From a virus: a stretch of DNA of 64,000 bases. Of the stretch, positions 7,300 through 14,888 are shown piece by piece (position 1 is the stretch's first letter; the number at the start of each line of letters is the position of its first letter). A program made the translations under genes and the position numbers. A model generated the notes under the pieces. It did no database searches. It saw only the letters and a program-made list of their open reading frames with translations, and was not told the origin of the DNA. Where the stretch lies: IMG/VR virus record IMGVR_UViG_3300037502_003770, positions 117,643-181,642 of that record; one strand, given 5' to 3'.

Positions 7300-7330
7300 T
7301 TGCATACCTCAAAAACAATCACTACCTTTG
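7300..7330 (+). promoter_or_regulatory. Host-type promoter, second of a tandem pair
   Basis: TTGCATACCTC element repeated at 7300 with TACCTTTG at 7323-7330. The leader from here to the ATG at 7438 is about 100 bases. Together the two promoters suggest high expression of the ParB-like gene. Confidence 0.8.
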
Positions 7331-7437
7331 TATGGTAGTAATCAAAGTAAGCAAAGCTTAACCATTAATAATAATAAAGCTATTCTTATTGAAAGCTACA
7401 AACAGTATTAACCTTTATAACATTTTAAACAAGTCTT

Positions 7438-8970
7438 ATGGGACAAAACACAAACAACACAGTAGCAAAAGCTACAAGTAATGCAGATGAAACTATTGCT
7501 GCATTTCAAAATGAATCAACACCTACTCAAGAAGTAGAAACTACCGAAACTCAAGAGGTAGAGGAAACTGAAACCAACAGGGATGAGGTTTTAAATGAAT
7601 TAAAATCTAAGGCAGTTTCTATGCAATCGCACTTAGGTATCAATGCAGAAGAGCAAGAAATTGTTTCTAACATCATTAACGAAGCTTTCCCTGACCCAAC
7701 TCAATATGGTTTAAAACAATACCAAGGTGGTAGCGAAGCAGCCAAAAAAGGTGATAAAGTTGGTTCAATCGCTCTTAGAATGTTAAAAACCACAGGTGAA
7801 AATCCTAGGTTTGGTACAAAAGATGCTTATGATGTTGAAACGTTGGCAGAACAAATTTTAACAATGAAAAGGTTAACCTCACCTATTCATGTTATTGAAA
7901 ACAATCCAGAAATCACTGGGATTCAAAATCCTGGTTCAAAAGCAATTTATTATATTGTACTAGATGGTCACCGCAGAATTAGTGCAATAGAATTATTATT
8001 AGCACAAGGTAAAATTGATGCTACTAGTAGTTTAGTAATGAATGTTCCAATTGTTAAAGTTCCGTTATCGTGGACTAAAGAAAATTGGAGAGAGCGTGTA
8101 ACTGAATATATGTTAAAACAAAGTGGTTCAGTAAAACCTTTACATTTTGTAGAATTTACTAACGCTCTTTTAAAGGTCACAAGATTAGCCAATAAAACAG
8201 CTGGCGAATGGTCTAAAACTTTATTAGTACCTATTACCAAAATGAAACAATACTTAGATTTAGTTAAGTTTGTTGATTTTACTGGCGATTCTCAAGAAGA
8301 AGCACTAGAAATTGAAAAAACTAGAAGTGCATTATTCTTAATCATTCAAGAAAAAGAATATACTTTAACTGATGTTTTAAATAAATTAAAAGAATTTAAA
8401 ACATCTTTCACAAAGGAGAATAACATTGCTCCTGATTTAAATGATATTCTTATCTTCTTATCTGAAGCAAAAGTATCAAAAAGAGGTCGTATTTCTGAAA
8501 AGAATATGACTGAGGCAGAAAAAGAGCAATTTGAAAAAGACCGTTTGGCTAAGGCTCAGGCTGAAGCTCAAGAGGCTAATGCAAAAGTGGCAGCTTTAAG
8601 TGGCAATGCTTCTCAAGCTTCACAAAATTCATTATCAGAAAGTACAAACTCTACTTCTGAAAATGAAGGTAGTGCTGAAAGTGATGTTGCTCTAACTATG
8701 GAACAAAAACATAATAGAGCGAAAATTGAAGGTCGTATGGCATTATTTAGTGAAAATGCACCTACAATTTTAAACGAGAAATTAAGTCAAAACTTAATTA
8801 CTCAAGAACAATATGACGCTGCAATTGTTGCACTTAATGTTGTTTCTAATTTGAATATATTAGTAACAACTGTCCTTACAAAAGGTAAGACTTTTGAAGA
8901 ACAAGTTTTAGATGTTTTAGGAATTACTTTGCCAGTTCAAAGTGATACTGAAAACCCTGATACTATCTAA
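7438..8970 (+). CDS. ParB/Srx-fold protein, 510 aa
   Basis: Residues about 100-200 form a ParB N-terminal (ParB/sulfiredoxin fold) domain: NPRFGTKDAYDVETLAEQI, a PIHV strand, and the signature LDGHRRISAIELL with G-H-R-R at 177-180, matching the GxRR nucleotide-binding box of ParB-type CTPases/nucleases. The N-terminal 60 residues are Thr/Glu-rich and disordered; the C-terminal part has a Ser/Glu-rich linker (about 395-415) and a final helical domain. No ParA is in the window. Monocistronic, with tandem strong promoters and a terminator at 8984. Possible roles are segregation, DNA binding or transcription control; the parS-like site at 38717 favours DNA binding but does not prove it. Confidence 0.85.
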   Translation: MGQNTNNTVAKATSNADETIAAFQNESTPTQEVETTETQEVEETETNRDEVLNELKSKAVSMQSHLGINAEEQEIVSNIINEAFPDPTQYGLKQYQGGSEAAKKGDKVGSIALRMLKTTGENPRFGTKDAYDVETLAEQILTMKRLTSPIHVIENNPEITGIQNPGSKAIYYIVLDGHRRISAIELLLAQGKIDATSSLVMNVPIVKVPLSWTKENWRERVTEYMLKQSGSVKPLHFVEFTNALLKVTRLANKTAGEWSKTLLVPITKMKQYLDLVKFVDFTGDSQEEALEIEKTRSALFLIIQEKEYTLTDVLNKLKEFKTSFTKENNIAPDLNDILIFLSEAKVSKRGRISEKNMTEAEKEQFEKDRLAKAQAEAQEANAKVAALSGNASQASQNSLSESTNSTSENEGSAESDVALTMEQKHNRAKIEGRMALFSENAPTILNEKLSQNLITQEQYDAAIVALNVVSNLNILVTTVLTKGKTFEEQVLDVLGITLPVQSDTENPDTI

Positions 8971-8983
8971 TATAATTAAATTT

Positions 8984-9025
8984 ACCTTGCTAAGTATTTA
9001 ATTATATTTAGCAAGGTATTTTTTC
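8984..9025 (+). terminator. Intrinsic terminator after ParB-like gene
   Basis: ACCTTGCTAA / TTAGCAAGGT (9009-9018), 15-base loop, then a T run. Confidence 0.8.
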
Positions 9026-9046
9026 TTTAAGAAAGGAATAGTTATA

Positions 9047-9247
9047 ATGGCAGCAAAAAAAATATGTAAACCAATTTTTCATGGTTGGTTTATCAATAGT
9101 ACTGATGGTACTTTAGAGGTAGTTAAAGTTAGAAGTAATAATTTATCTAACGCTAGAATTCTAGCTATAAATAAATTTGAAAATCTCTTTAAATTTGAAT
9201 CATCTGATTTTTATTTATCTAATGTAGTTCAGGCTACTTTAGGTTAA
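9047..9247 (+). CDS. Unknown small protein, 66 aa
   Basis: Begins 22 bases after the terminator T run, so it is reached by read-through or by an unseen promoter. Contains GWFINSTDGTLEVVKVRSNNLSNARILAINKF, a strand-strand-helix pattern seen in small phage proteins. Followed by its own terminator at 9263. Confidence 0.65.
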   Translation: MAAKKICKPIFHGWFINSTDGTLEVVKVRSNNLSNARILAINKFENLFKFESSDFYLSNVVQATLG

Positions 9248-9262
9248 CCCTTACCAATATTA

Positions 9263-9291
9263 AGCCTATATTAAGTTATAGGTTTTTTTTC
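9263..9291 (+). terminator. Intrinsic terminator
   Basis: CCTATA/TATAGG stem with a 6-base loop and eight T residues. Confidence 0.7.
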
Positions 9292-9325
9292 TTAACATAA
9301 AGATAACATTGCAGGTATTGATTTA

Positions 9326-9359
9326 TTAACAAAAAACCCTTATCTTTGTAGTATAAATA
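9326..9359 (+). promoter_or_regulatory. Phage-type promoter, copy 5 (hybrid)
   Basis: TTAACA at 9326, TATCTTTG ending at 9348, then TAGTATAAAT. This copy carries both the phage TTAACA box and a perfect host -7 element. It is preceded by a TTAACATAAAGATAACATTG block (9293-9312) that also precedes several host-type promoters. Confidence 0.75.
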
Positions 9360-9377
9360 CCTTAAATCAGTTAAACG

Positions 9378-10625
9378 ATGTTAACACAGACCCAATTTGA
9401 AGAGCAGTTCAGAAATTTAGTAGCTATCATAGATATAGCAAAAACTAAGTTTCCATCATATATTAATAATCCTTTCAAATTAAATATAATTGATGGTTTA
9501 TTAAGTTTATCTTTTTATAAAATTTCTTTTTCAAAAGAAAAGACAATCACCAAATTTTCTCAAAAGATAAATAAAACTTTAACAAAAAAAGTTGTTGAAG
9601 ATACTATTGATGTTATAAAAACTGTTCCTATAAATAGTTTTATTCTTTCAGAAGAATTTCTTTCTTATTTAGATAATAATCTTTTAATAAAGACTTCTGA
9701 AAAAAGTAATAAACTTTACTTTTTTAAATCATTAAATGAAGTAAAGCTTAATGATATTGATTTTACTTTTGATGGTAAAATTCTTAAAAAGAATAAGACT
9801 GGCAGTCTTTCAGAAAGAAACAGAAAACTATTTCTTTTAAATTATTTTTATGCTACATCGAGCAATAAAACAATAAATAAAAAATATCTTCTTTCAAAGA
9901 CAGATATTTCTCATATTGAAAATATTGCTTACAGGAAGTATTTTAAAAACAGAAGTAAAATTGAAATAGAAGATTTTATTTCTGATACTCAAGTAAGAGT
10001 ATTTCAATATATTTGTTATTTTGATATAACAAAAGCCAATTTTAAAGCTTTCTTTATTTTTGTAATGAAAAATATTATTAACAGTAATAATGTTAATGAT
10101 TATAAGAAAGGGAACTTTAGGCAAGTTTCAATTGAAATAGAAAATGAACAAGGCGATTTTTCACAAAATACAGCTTTAAATTCTTTATCAAGTGAAACTT
10201 TTAATTCTGATTTTGATAGGAATTTTAGTAATTCTTCTCAAAAGAATAAAAGGATGTTTGATTTAATAATAAATTTACCTTTAAGTAACCAAAGTAGAAT
10301 TATTCTTAGGTCAATATATAACGTAGCTTTAATTGGTAATACTTCTATTCAACAAGAAGATAAAAGGAAAAAAAATCAGTTCAAAATATCCGTAATGGAT
10401 GAGTTAAGAAAAACATTTAGAAAAGATATTAGCGATGATTCATATCGTGTATATCTTACTAATATGAATAAATATCTTAAACAAATAGGTATTATTGAAC
10501 CTGATAAGGAAACCCAACATATTCTAAATGAATATAAAAATGGTGAACTTGATATTAAGATTGCTTATGAATATATGGAGAACAAAATCAAAAACAGTCT
10601 TATTTCAGAACCTTGCATTTCTTAA
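9378..10625 (+). CDS. Divergent sigma-70-like protein, 415 aa
   Basis: Residues about 178-238 (ENIAYRKYFKNRSKIEIEDF, DTQVRVFQYICYFDITKANF, KAFFIFVMKNIINS) match the layout of sigma region 2: a helix with D/E-D-x-x-x-x-T/A, a ..F..FD..K..F segment, then a helix ending ..ki.n... A C-terminal helical stretch (about 295-365, RMFDLIINLPLSNQSRIIL onward) may be a region-4-like HTH. The N-terminal 150 residues are not recognised. It is the only transcription-initiation candidate seen in the window and could read the 12-copy phage promoter. Identification rests on pattern, not on a profile search. Confidence 0.55.
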   Translation: MLTQTQFEEQFRNLVAIIDIAKTKFPSYINNPFKLNIIDGLLSLSFYKISFSKEKTITKFSQKINKTLTKKVVEDTIDVIKTVPINSFILSEEFLSYLDNNLLIKTSEKSNKLYFFKSLNEVKLNDIDFTFDGKILKKNKTGSLSERNRKLFLLNYFYATSSNKTINKKYLLSKTDISHIENIAYRKYFKNRSKIEIEDFISDTQVRVFQYICYFDITKANFKAFFIFVMKNIINSNNVNDYKKGNFRQVSIEIENEQGDFSQNTALNSLSSETFNSDFDRNFSNSSQKNKRMFDLIINLPLSNQSRIILRSIYNVALIGNTSIQQEDKRKKNQFKISVMDELRKTFRKDISDDSYRVYLTNMNKYLKQIGIIEPDKETQHILNEYKNGELDIKIAYEYMENKIKNSLISEPCIS

Positions 10626-10646
10626 CAATAAGATAATATTCAAGGC

Positions 10647-10677
10647 TTGCGAGTAACAGTAATAACCATTATCTTTG
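10647..10677 (+). promoter_or_regulatory. Host-type promoter
   Basis: TTGCGA at 10647 and TATCTTTG at 10670-10677, after a TTAACAATAAGATAATATT block. Drives 10699. Confidence 0.7.
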
Positions 10678-10698
10678 TAAACATTTTAATCTTTATAT

Positions 10699-11091
10699 AT
10701 GGAGCGTTATAGTTTCACAATTTCAAAATTTTCTGTAATTGTACAGAAATTAGTTAATCCAAAATCTGTATTATTATGCAGGGAAGAGAAATCTTCTGAT
10801 AGTAATGCAGTAAATTTCATAACAGCATTAATTGATGTTTGTTATGACGAAATAAAAGATTTTTTAGAAAATAATAATGACCTTTTCTTAAAAGACTTAT
10901 TTCTATTAGAAAATAATATTCTTTCTTGCAATCAAAGCAAAGTAAAAGAATTATTTTCAGTAGATAGTAACGATATTTTAGAGCCGTTTGGTAAAGGAAA
11001 TATTACTGAGGTTTTAATTAAAAAGCTAGACTTTACTTTAACGATGATAAGTAAAACTAAATCTTCAGTTGTAATTCTTTTAAACAAATAA
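10699..11091 (+). CDS. Unknown protein, 130 aa
   Basis: Begins MERYSFTISKFSVIVQKLV; helical middle (FITALIDVCYDEIKDFLENNNDLFLKDLFLL). No family recognised. Has its own host-type promoter and is followed by a 41-aa basic protein. Confidence 0.75.
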   Translation: MERYSFTISKFSVIVQKLVNPKSVLLCREEKSSDSNAVNFITALIDVCYDEIKDFLENNNDLFLKDLFLLENNILSCNQSKVKELFSVDSNDILEPFGKGNITEVLIKKLDFTLTMISKTKSSVVILLNK

Positions 11092-11098
11092 TTTTCTT

Positions 11099-11224
11099 AT
11101 GGGAAAATCATATAATTCCAAAATTGAATCTTCTTCTAAAAGAAGTAGTGAGAACTCTAAAAAAAGAGATGAACAAAGAAAGATTCAAGAAAAAAGACAG
11201 TTAAAGAAAATGTTATATCAATAA
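11099..11224 (+). CDS. Basic 41-aa protein
   Basis: ATG at 11099, TAA at 11222. MGKSYNSKIESSSKRSSENS then KKRDEQRKIQEKRQLKKM: Ser-rich head and a Lys/Arg/Glu helix. Possible nucleic-acid or protein-binding peptide; real status depends on position 8 bases after the 10699 stop. Confidence 0.5.
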   Translation: MGKSYNSKIESSSKRSSENSKKRDEQRKIQEKRQLKKMLYQ

Positions 11225-11281
11225 TATTCTTTAACAAAAGAACGTGATTTAGGTTACGGTTTAAGGTTGTATATAAGGAAA

Positions 11282-11312
11282 AAACCTATTTCTTTTAGAG
11301 ATAGGTTTTTTA
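11282..11312 (+). terminator. Intrinsic terminator
   Basis: AAACCTATTTCT / AGAGATAGGTTT and a T run; phage-type promoter begins 3 bases later. Confidence 0.85.
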
Positions 11313-11314
11313 TT

Positions 11315-11348
11315 TTAACAAAAAAGCTTTATTTCTGTAATATAAATA
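11315..11348 (+). promoter_or_regulatory. Phage-type promoter, copy 6
   Basis: TTAACA at 11315, TTTCTG ending at 11337, TAATATAAAT. Drives 11370. Confidence 0.75.
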
Positions 11349-11369
11349 GTTCACTTAAACAACTAAATC

Positions 11370-11747
11370 ATGTTAAACTATATCTTACTTTATATTTTCT
11401 TTACTTATGGTATTTCTTTTGCATACCATTTCTTATTGTTGATAACTCTTTTCTTTAAAAAAGATATTTTCCCTAAGATATATAATTTATATTATGGGAG
11501 AGAAACTGAAGAATTAAAATTAGAACAGCTAAGTAATAAAAGATATTATAAAAATGAACTATTTAGTAGAGGTTATACCACTAAGAATAAAGAACTAACT
11601 TGGTTTATTGTAAGTACTTTATTATTTCCTATGTTACCTATAAGTGTTTTTATTATTTTAATAATACCTACTACTTTAATTTCTTTAATAGAAAAAGAAT
11701 TTAAAAAATATAGGGATTCAACTAAGAATGGCAGTAACGAAAATTAA
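11370..11747 (+). CDS. Membrane protein, 125 aa
   Basis: Two hydrophobic regions: residues 4-28 (YILLYIFFTYGISFAYHFLL, then LITLFF) and about 78-105 (TWFIVSTLLFPMLPISVFII). The charged stretch between them (RETEELKLEQLSNKRYYKNE) and the C-terminal EKEFKKYRDSTK face one side. Start chosen because it lies 20 bases after the promoter; a longer upstream frame runs through the terminator and promoter. Function unknown. Confidence 0.75.
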   Translation: MLNYILLYIFFTYGISFAYHFLLLITLFFKKDIFPKIYNLYYGRETEELKLEQLSNKRYYKNELFSRGYTTKNKELTWFIVSTLLFPMLPISVFIILIIPTTLISLIEKEFKKYRDSTKNGSNEN

Positions 11748-11769
11748 CAGAATAGTAACATTGCAGGTA

Positions 11770-11799
11770 TTGACAAGTTCAAAAATAGTAGTACCTTTG
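11770..11799 (+). promoter_or_regulatory. Host-type promoter (TTGACA / TACCTTTG)
   Basis: TTGACA at 11770 and TACCTTTG at 11792-11799, with AACATTGCAGGTA immediately upstream; the same block recurs at 15856 and, with one change, at 24381. Drives 11853-12501. Confidence 0.85.
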
Positions 11800-11852
11800 T
11801 AATGTAATCAATCACAATCGAGTTCTAAACAACCCTTAACCTTAATCATAGT

Positions 11853-12110
11853 ATGGCAACTAAAATAGACAAAAACCTCAATACAGAGAAAGTAGGCACG
11901 TTTTTCGTTATGTATGATACAGACGTTAGACAAGCTATTCAGTTCAACCTTGAAGATAATAATCTTGTGGAAATTAATAGTGCTGAAGTACAAAACTTTC
12001 TAGTAAAAAATATTTCAGAAGCCGAATTAGATGCTCTTTTGGAAAATCTAGTTGATACCAAAAAAATCAATTGCTATTGTTATCATGAAGTTCAAGCTAA
12101 TATGTTATGA
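11853..12110 (+). CDS. Unknown protein, 85 aa
   Basis: KVGTFFVMYDTDVRQAIQFNLEDNNLVEI suggests a small strand-rich start, then a helix (SEAELDALLENLVDT) and a Cys/His end (NCYCYHEVQ). ATGA overlap with the next gene. No family recognised. Confidence 0.7.
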   Translation: MATKIDKNLNTEKVGTFFVMYDTDVRQAIQFNLEDNNLVEINSAEVQNFLVKNISEAELDALLENLVDTKKINCYCYHEVQANML

Positions 12111-12343
12111 GAAAGCCTTTCTTTAACAAATGGTGCTGGTGTTTTAATGATATTTTAATTAATAAATATCATAAAACTAATAGTTCTAAAACTCTTGAAA
12201 TTCAAACTAGGTTACATAAAAATAATTCTAGTGAAATAGTAAAATGTTCAGAAGTTTTCTTTCGTTATAAAAATGAAAAACCTAATGAACAAGGTCAGGC
12301 AATCTTTCGTTTAAAAACGTTAAACCTCAAAAATCTCAAATGA
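12107..12343 (+). CDS. Unknown protein, 78 aa
   Basis: MRKPFFNKWCWCFND start, then EIQTRLHKNNSSEIVKCSEVFFRY, loosely like the 6477 protein. Coupled by ATGA overlaps to 11853 and 12340. Confidence 0.65.
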   Translation: MRKPFFNKWCWCFNDILINKYHKTNSSKTLEIQTRLHKNNSSEIVKCSEVFFRYKNEKPNEQGQAIFRLKTLNLKNLK

Positions 12344-12501
12344 AAAATCAAACTCTTTCAATAATTTGTTTTATTTATATAGTGCTAAATATTAGTATTA
12401 TATTTATTAAACAAAATGAAGAATCAATTCTATTATTTCTACCTATCTTAGTATCTTTCTTTCTTGGCGCAAAGAGTCTTTCTTTAAAAAAGAGATATTA
12501 A
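12340..12501 (+). CDS. Small membrane protein, 53 aa
   Basis: ATG overlaps the 12107 stop (12340-12343). Two hydrophobic helices (IICFIYIVLNISIIFI and ILLFLPILVSFFLGA) joined by KQNEES, basic C-terminus SLKKRY: a helical hairpin. Function unknown. Confidence 0.65.
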   Translation: MKNQTLSIICFIYIVLNISIIFIKQNEESILLFLPILVSFFLGAKSLSLKKRY

Positions 12502-12541
12502 AATAAAAAAAACAGCCTTTCACCCTTAAACACATACCGTA

Positions 12542-12853
12542 ATGGCAGGAGAACCTAGTATAGTAAATAAAATCAAAGATATTATTTCTCACAAAGAAGC
12601 TGAATACTCATTAAGTATTTTAAATGATGTAATAGAAATTATATCAGAAATACTTTCTATTACAGGAAAAGATTTTATCTTTATAAATGAAGATAATTTG
12701 AAAGATACCTCATTTGGAATGGATAAAGTAACAAGACCAATTAAAGTAAATAAAGATGTTATTATCTTTAAAAATACTTATCTTGGTGAGTTTACGCTTT
12801 TTTTAGATGAGTTACCTTTGCCAGTTTTGATAGAGTTATCAAAAGTGATTTAA
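12542..12853 (+). CDS. Unknown protein, 103 aa, possible distant relative of the SLLDLQ family
   Basis: N-terminal helix (SIVNKIKDIISHKEAEYSL), then strands, then the end FLDELPLPVLIELSKVI. Length, order and the L-P-L-x-x-L-I-x-L ending parallel the array genes downstream (for example the LPLLDLQFI ending at 21872), but the match is weak. Last gene before the array, with a terminator right after it. Confidence 0.7.
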   Translation: MAGEPSIVNKIKDIISHKEAEYSLSILNDVIEIISEILSITGKDFIFINEDNLKDTSFGMDKVTRPIKVNKDVIIFKNTYLGEFTLFLDELPLPVLIELSKVI

Positions 12854-12878
12854 AACTTTTTGTTTTATTTTGAATATT

Positions 12879-12910
12879 AAAACCTACTTTCTTTGAAGGT
12901 AGGTTTTTTT
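12879..12910 (+). terminator. Intrinsic terminator abutting a promoter
   Basis: AACCTACTTTC / GAAGGTAGGTT hairpin with T run; the TTAAC of the next promoter starts inside the T run (12909). Confidence 0.8.
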
Positions 12911-12942
12911 AACTTTATAAATATTTTTTTGTATTATAAATA
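12909..12942 (+). promoter_or_regulatory. Phage-type promoter, copy 7, at the head of the array
   Basis: TTAACT at 12909, T run and G at 12931, TATTATAAAT; the ATG of the first array gene is 12 bases past the G, so the leader is very short. Confidence 0.7.
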
Positions 12943-13263
12943 ATGGAAGGTATTAAACTAAAAGTAATTAATGAAATTATTGACTTAATAATATCTTGTA
13001 ATAGAGGTAAGATTTATCATTTTGATAAATCATTTTTAACATATAATAAAATTAATAATATTTATATTGAACATAAAATTATTGCTTTCTTAACAGGTGA
13101 AAATATGATTCGTTTTTATGATAATGGTAGTTTAATAGCAAGTGCGATATATTTTAGAAAATCTAATCAAAATTTAATTATTTATTTAAGTAAATTTACT
13201 TTACTTGATTTACAGTATTTAAAATTAATAATGAAACAAGCAAAAAATAGACCTTTTCAATGA
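12943..13263 (+). CDS. SLLDLQ-array protein 1, 106 aa
   Basis: First clear member. N-terminal helix KLKVINEIIDLI, a strand-rich middle (NNIYIEHKIIAFLTGENMIRFY) and the family ending TLLDLQYLKLIMKQ with LLDLQ at residues 87-91. Stop overlaps the next start (ATGA). The family plan, seen in all members, is: K/E-rich N-terminal helix, variable strands, then a C-terminal helix opened by S/P/N-L-L-[DE]-L-Q-[FY]-I. No known domain recognised. Confidence 0.8.
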   Translation: MEGIKLKVINEIIDLIISCNRGKIYHFDKSFLTYNKINNIYIEHKIIAFLTGENMIRFYDNGSLIASAIYFRKSNQNLIIYLSKFTLLDLQYLKLIMKQAKNRPFQ

Positions 13264-13619
13264 CAGATATTAAAACAAAACAAATAGACATATTCATAAA
13301 AAATATTGAACTTTTAAGAAAAAGTCAAGAAAGAAAATATTCCGTAATTACATTTGAATTAGATAATATTTATTTTAAATTTAGAGGTGAGAACAGAAAA
13401 AATAAGAATATATTAAAGAGAATAACTTACAATTTAAAAACATATAAATATCGAATTATATATGGTGATAAAAATTGTATAACAAGTGATTTAATTATAA
13501 AAAAAGACTTTTTCTATATATTAGAAAATCTTTCAGTATTAGATTTATTTTATGTAAATAACTGTTTAAAACAGGCTTTAATTAAAAAATTTAATTTTTC
13601 TTATGAAACCCTTGCTTGA
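13260..13619 (+). CDS. SLLDLQ-array protein 2, 119 aa
   Basis: Motif is SVLDLFYVNN (VLDLF at 93-97), so the Gln is replaced by Phe. Basic throughout. Its last codons overlap, in another frame, a 17-codon remnant that still encodes LLDLQYI (13603-13656). Confidence 0.8.
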   Translation: MTDIKTKQIDIFIKNIELLRKSQERKYSVITFELDNIYFKFRGENRKNKNILKRITYNLKTYKYRIIYGDKNCITSDLIIKKDFFYILENLSVLDLFYVNNCLKQALIKKFNFSYETLA

Positions 13620-13656
13620 CCTCCAATACATACATTTAAAATTAACACAAAGTTAA
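13603..13656 (+). pseudogene. Mini remnant of an SLLDLQ gene, 17 codons
   Basis: ATG AAA CCC then LLDLQYIHLKLTQS and TAA: a start joined directly to a family C-terminus. The TTGCTTGACCTCCAATACAT core is identical to the end of the 15242 gene (about 15813-15832), which points to deletion of the middle of a duplicated copy. Confidence 0.6.
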
Positions 13657-13666
13657 CATTGAAAGC

Positions 13667-13697
13667 TTGACAAAGTGCAAAATTCTTTATACCTTTG
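13667..13697 (+). promoter_or_regulatory. Host-type promoter (TTGACA / TACCTTTG)
   Basis: TTGACA at 13667, TACCTTTG at 13690-13697, preceded by a TTAACATTGAAAGC block. Drives 13715. Confidence 0.8.
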
Positions 13698-13714
13698 TAA
13701 TAGGTAATTAAACT

Positions 13715-13972
13715 ATGGAAGACTATAAATTTGAGCCGATAATGATAGGAATACATGACCGAATGTATCATAATTTGCTTGTTTCTACAATTATCCCTGA
13801 AATATATTCTAGTAAATTACCGATATTTATTCCATCGCCACCTGAAAAGATAAAACCTAATATTCCAAAAATAAAGCTTTCTGATATACTTTACTATCCA
13901 AAAATAAGTATAAAAGAACTAGTCTTACCTTACCACAAAACAAGCGAATTTAAAAACTTCTTTTTAACATAA
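13715..13972 (+). CDS. Unknown Pro-rich protein, 85 aa
   Basis: Not an array member. Contains repeated P-x-I-P/KI blocks (PIFIPSPPEKIKPNIPKIKL). Its own strong promoter and a fused terminator-promoter behind it make it a separate transcript inside the array. Function unknown; its 3' end forms one arm of the terminator. Confidence 0.65.
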   Translation: MEDYKFEPIMIGIHDRMYHNLLVSTIIPEIYSSKLPIFIPSPPEKIKPNIPKIKLSDILYYPKISIKELVLPYHKTSEFKNFFLT

Positions 13973-13998
13973 AGAAGTCTTTTTTTGTAATATAAGTA
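13956..13998 (+). promoter_or_regulatory. Fused terminator-promoter element (phage-type promoter copy 8)
   Basis: ACTTCTTT / AAAGAAGT hairpin (13956-13978) whose loop is the promoter's TTAAC box (13964); the T run is the promoter's TTTG box, followed by TAATATAAG. Spacing here is 24 bases, one more than usual. Confidence 0.7.
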
Positions 13999-14015
13999 AC
14001 TTTTATTTTTAATAT

Positions 14016-14318
14016 ATGATTATGTCTTTAAAAGAAAAGATAATTAATAAAATAATATCTTACATAAATAAGGTTGATAATTACATAAGATTAGTTTACT
14101 ATATACCTGATTATTGTTATGATGAAAATATTTTATTGAGAACAGAAATTTTTATTTCTTTAATAGATGAATTTAGCTATTATTATAGTTTGTATCGTAC
14201 TGAAGATAATAGAGAATTTGAAATTACTTTAACATATAAAGAACTTATTTCTTTATTAAATAAACTTTCTTTGTTGGAACTACAATTTATTTTAATAAAA
14301 ACAAATGAAAAAAACTAA
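14016..14318 (+). CDS. SLLDLQ-array protein 3, 100 aa
   Basis: Start M-I-M-SLKEKIINKIISYI; ending LSLLELQFILIKTNEKN (LLELQ 86-90). A second ATG at 14022 is equally possible. Overlaps the next gene by 14 bases. Confidence 0.75.
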   Translation: MIMSLKEKIINKIISYINKVDNYIRLVYYIPDYCYDENILLRTEIFISLIDEFSYYYSLYRTEDNREFEITLTYKELISLLNKLSLLELQFILIKTNEKN

Positions 14319-14607
14319 ATTTTCTTTAAAAAAAGAACTTTCTTTGAAAATATATAAATCTCTTTTTTCTCTTTTCGATTGTCAGAAAGATTATGCTATT
14401 GAAATTTTAGTTTTTAGTAAATTCTATATAAAAAGAAATAAATTTAATAGTATAGTACTTTCTGGTGATAAAAAATTTGGTTTTTCATCTTTTTGTTATT
14501 CGTTTGCATATAATGAAAAAAAACAATTTTTAGATTTTATGGTTAAAGAATTTCATTTACTTGAATTACAAGTTATATTAAGAACAGTAAAAAAATACGT
14601 ATGGTGA
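14305..14607 (+). CDS. SLLDLQ-array protein 4, 100 aa
   Basis: KKELSLKIYKSLFSLFDC start shared with the next gene (KKQLSLKIITILNKLF), so these two are a recent pair by their N-termini. Ending FHLLELQVILRTVKK (LLELQ 85-89). Confidence 0.75.
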   Translation: MKKTKFSLKKELSLKIYKSLFSLFDCQKDYAIEILVFSKFYIKRNKFNSIVLSGDKKFGFSSFCYSFAYNEKKQFLDFMVKEFHLLELQVILRTVKKYVW

Positions 14608-14888
14608 AAAAAACTAAATCTTATCTTAAAAAACAACTTTCTTTGAAAATAATTACTATTTTGAATAAATTATTTTTAACAACTTCATTTCCTAAATATG
14701 TTGGTTTTAAATCTTTTAAAAATTATATATCTATTACTTACATAAGATTTAATTATTTAAAAATTGATATTGGTAATAACACAAGATATATGAGTAAAAC
14801 CGAATTTATTTATACATTTATGACTGAATTTTCTTTAATTGAACTTCAATATATAAAAAATTATGTTAAAATATATTTTTCTTTTTGA
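14601..14888 (+). CDS. SLLDLQ-array protein 5, 95 aa
   Basis: Ending FSLIELQYIKNYVKIYF (LIELQ 79-83). N-terminus nearly repeats that of 14305 while the middle differs completely, which suggests cassette-like change of the central part. Confidence 0.75.
   Translation: MVKKTKSYLKKQLSLKIITILNKLFLTTSFPKYVGFKSFKNYISITYIRFNYLKIDIGNNTRYMSKTEFIYTFMTEFSLIELQYIKNYVKIYFSF

Noticed and set aside
7968-8240. Minus-strand ORF of 90 codons
   Set aside because: Lies wholly inside the ParB-like gene on the opposite strand, no promoter, no family-like sequence.
9894-10124. Minus-strand ORF of 76 codons
   Set aside because: Antisense to the sigma-like gene in AT-rich DNA; no independent signals.
11267-11458. 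Plus-strand ORF of 63 codons
   Set aside because: Runs through the terminator at 11282 and the promoter at 11315; the 11370 gene in another frame fits the promoter.
11808-11993. Minus-strand ORF of 61 codons
   Set aside because: Antisense to the promoter leader and start of 11853.
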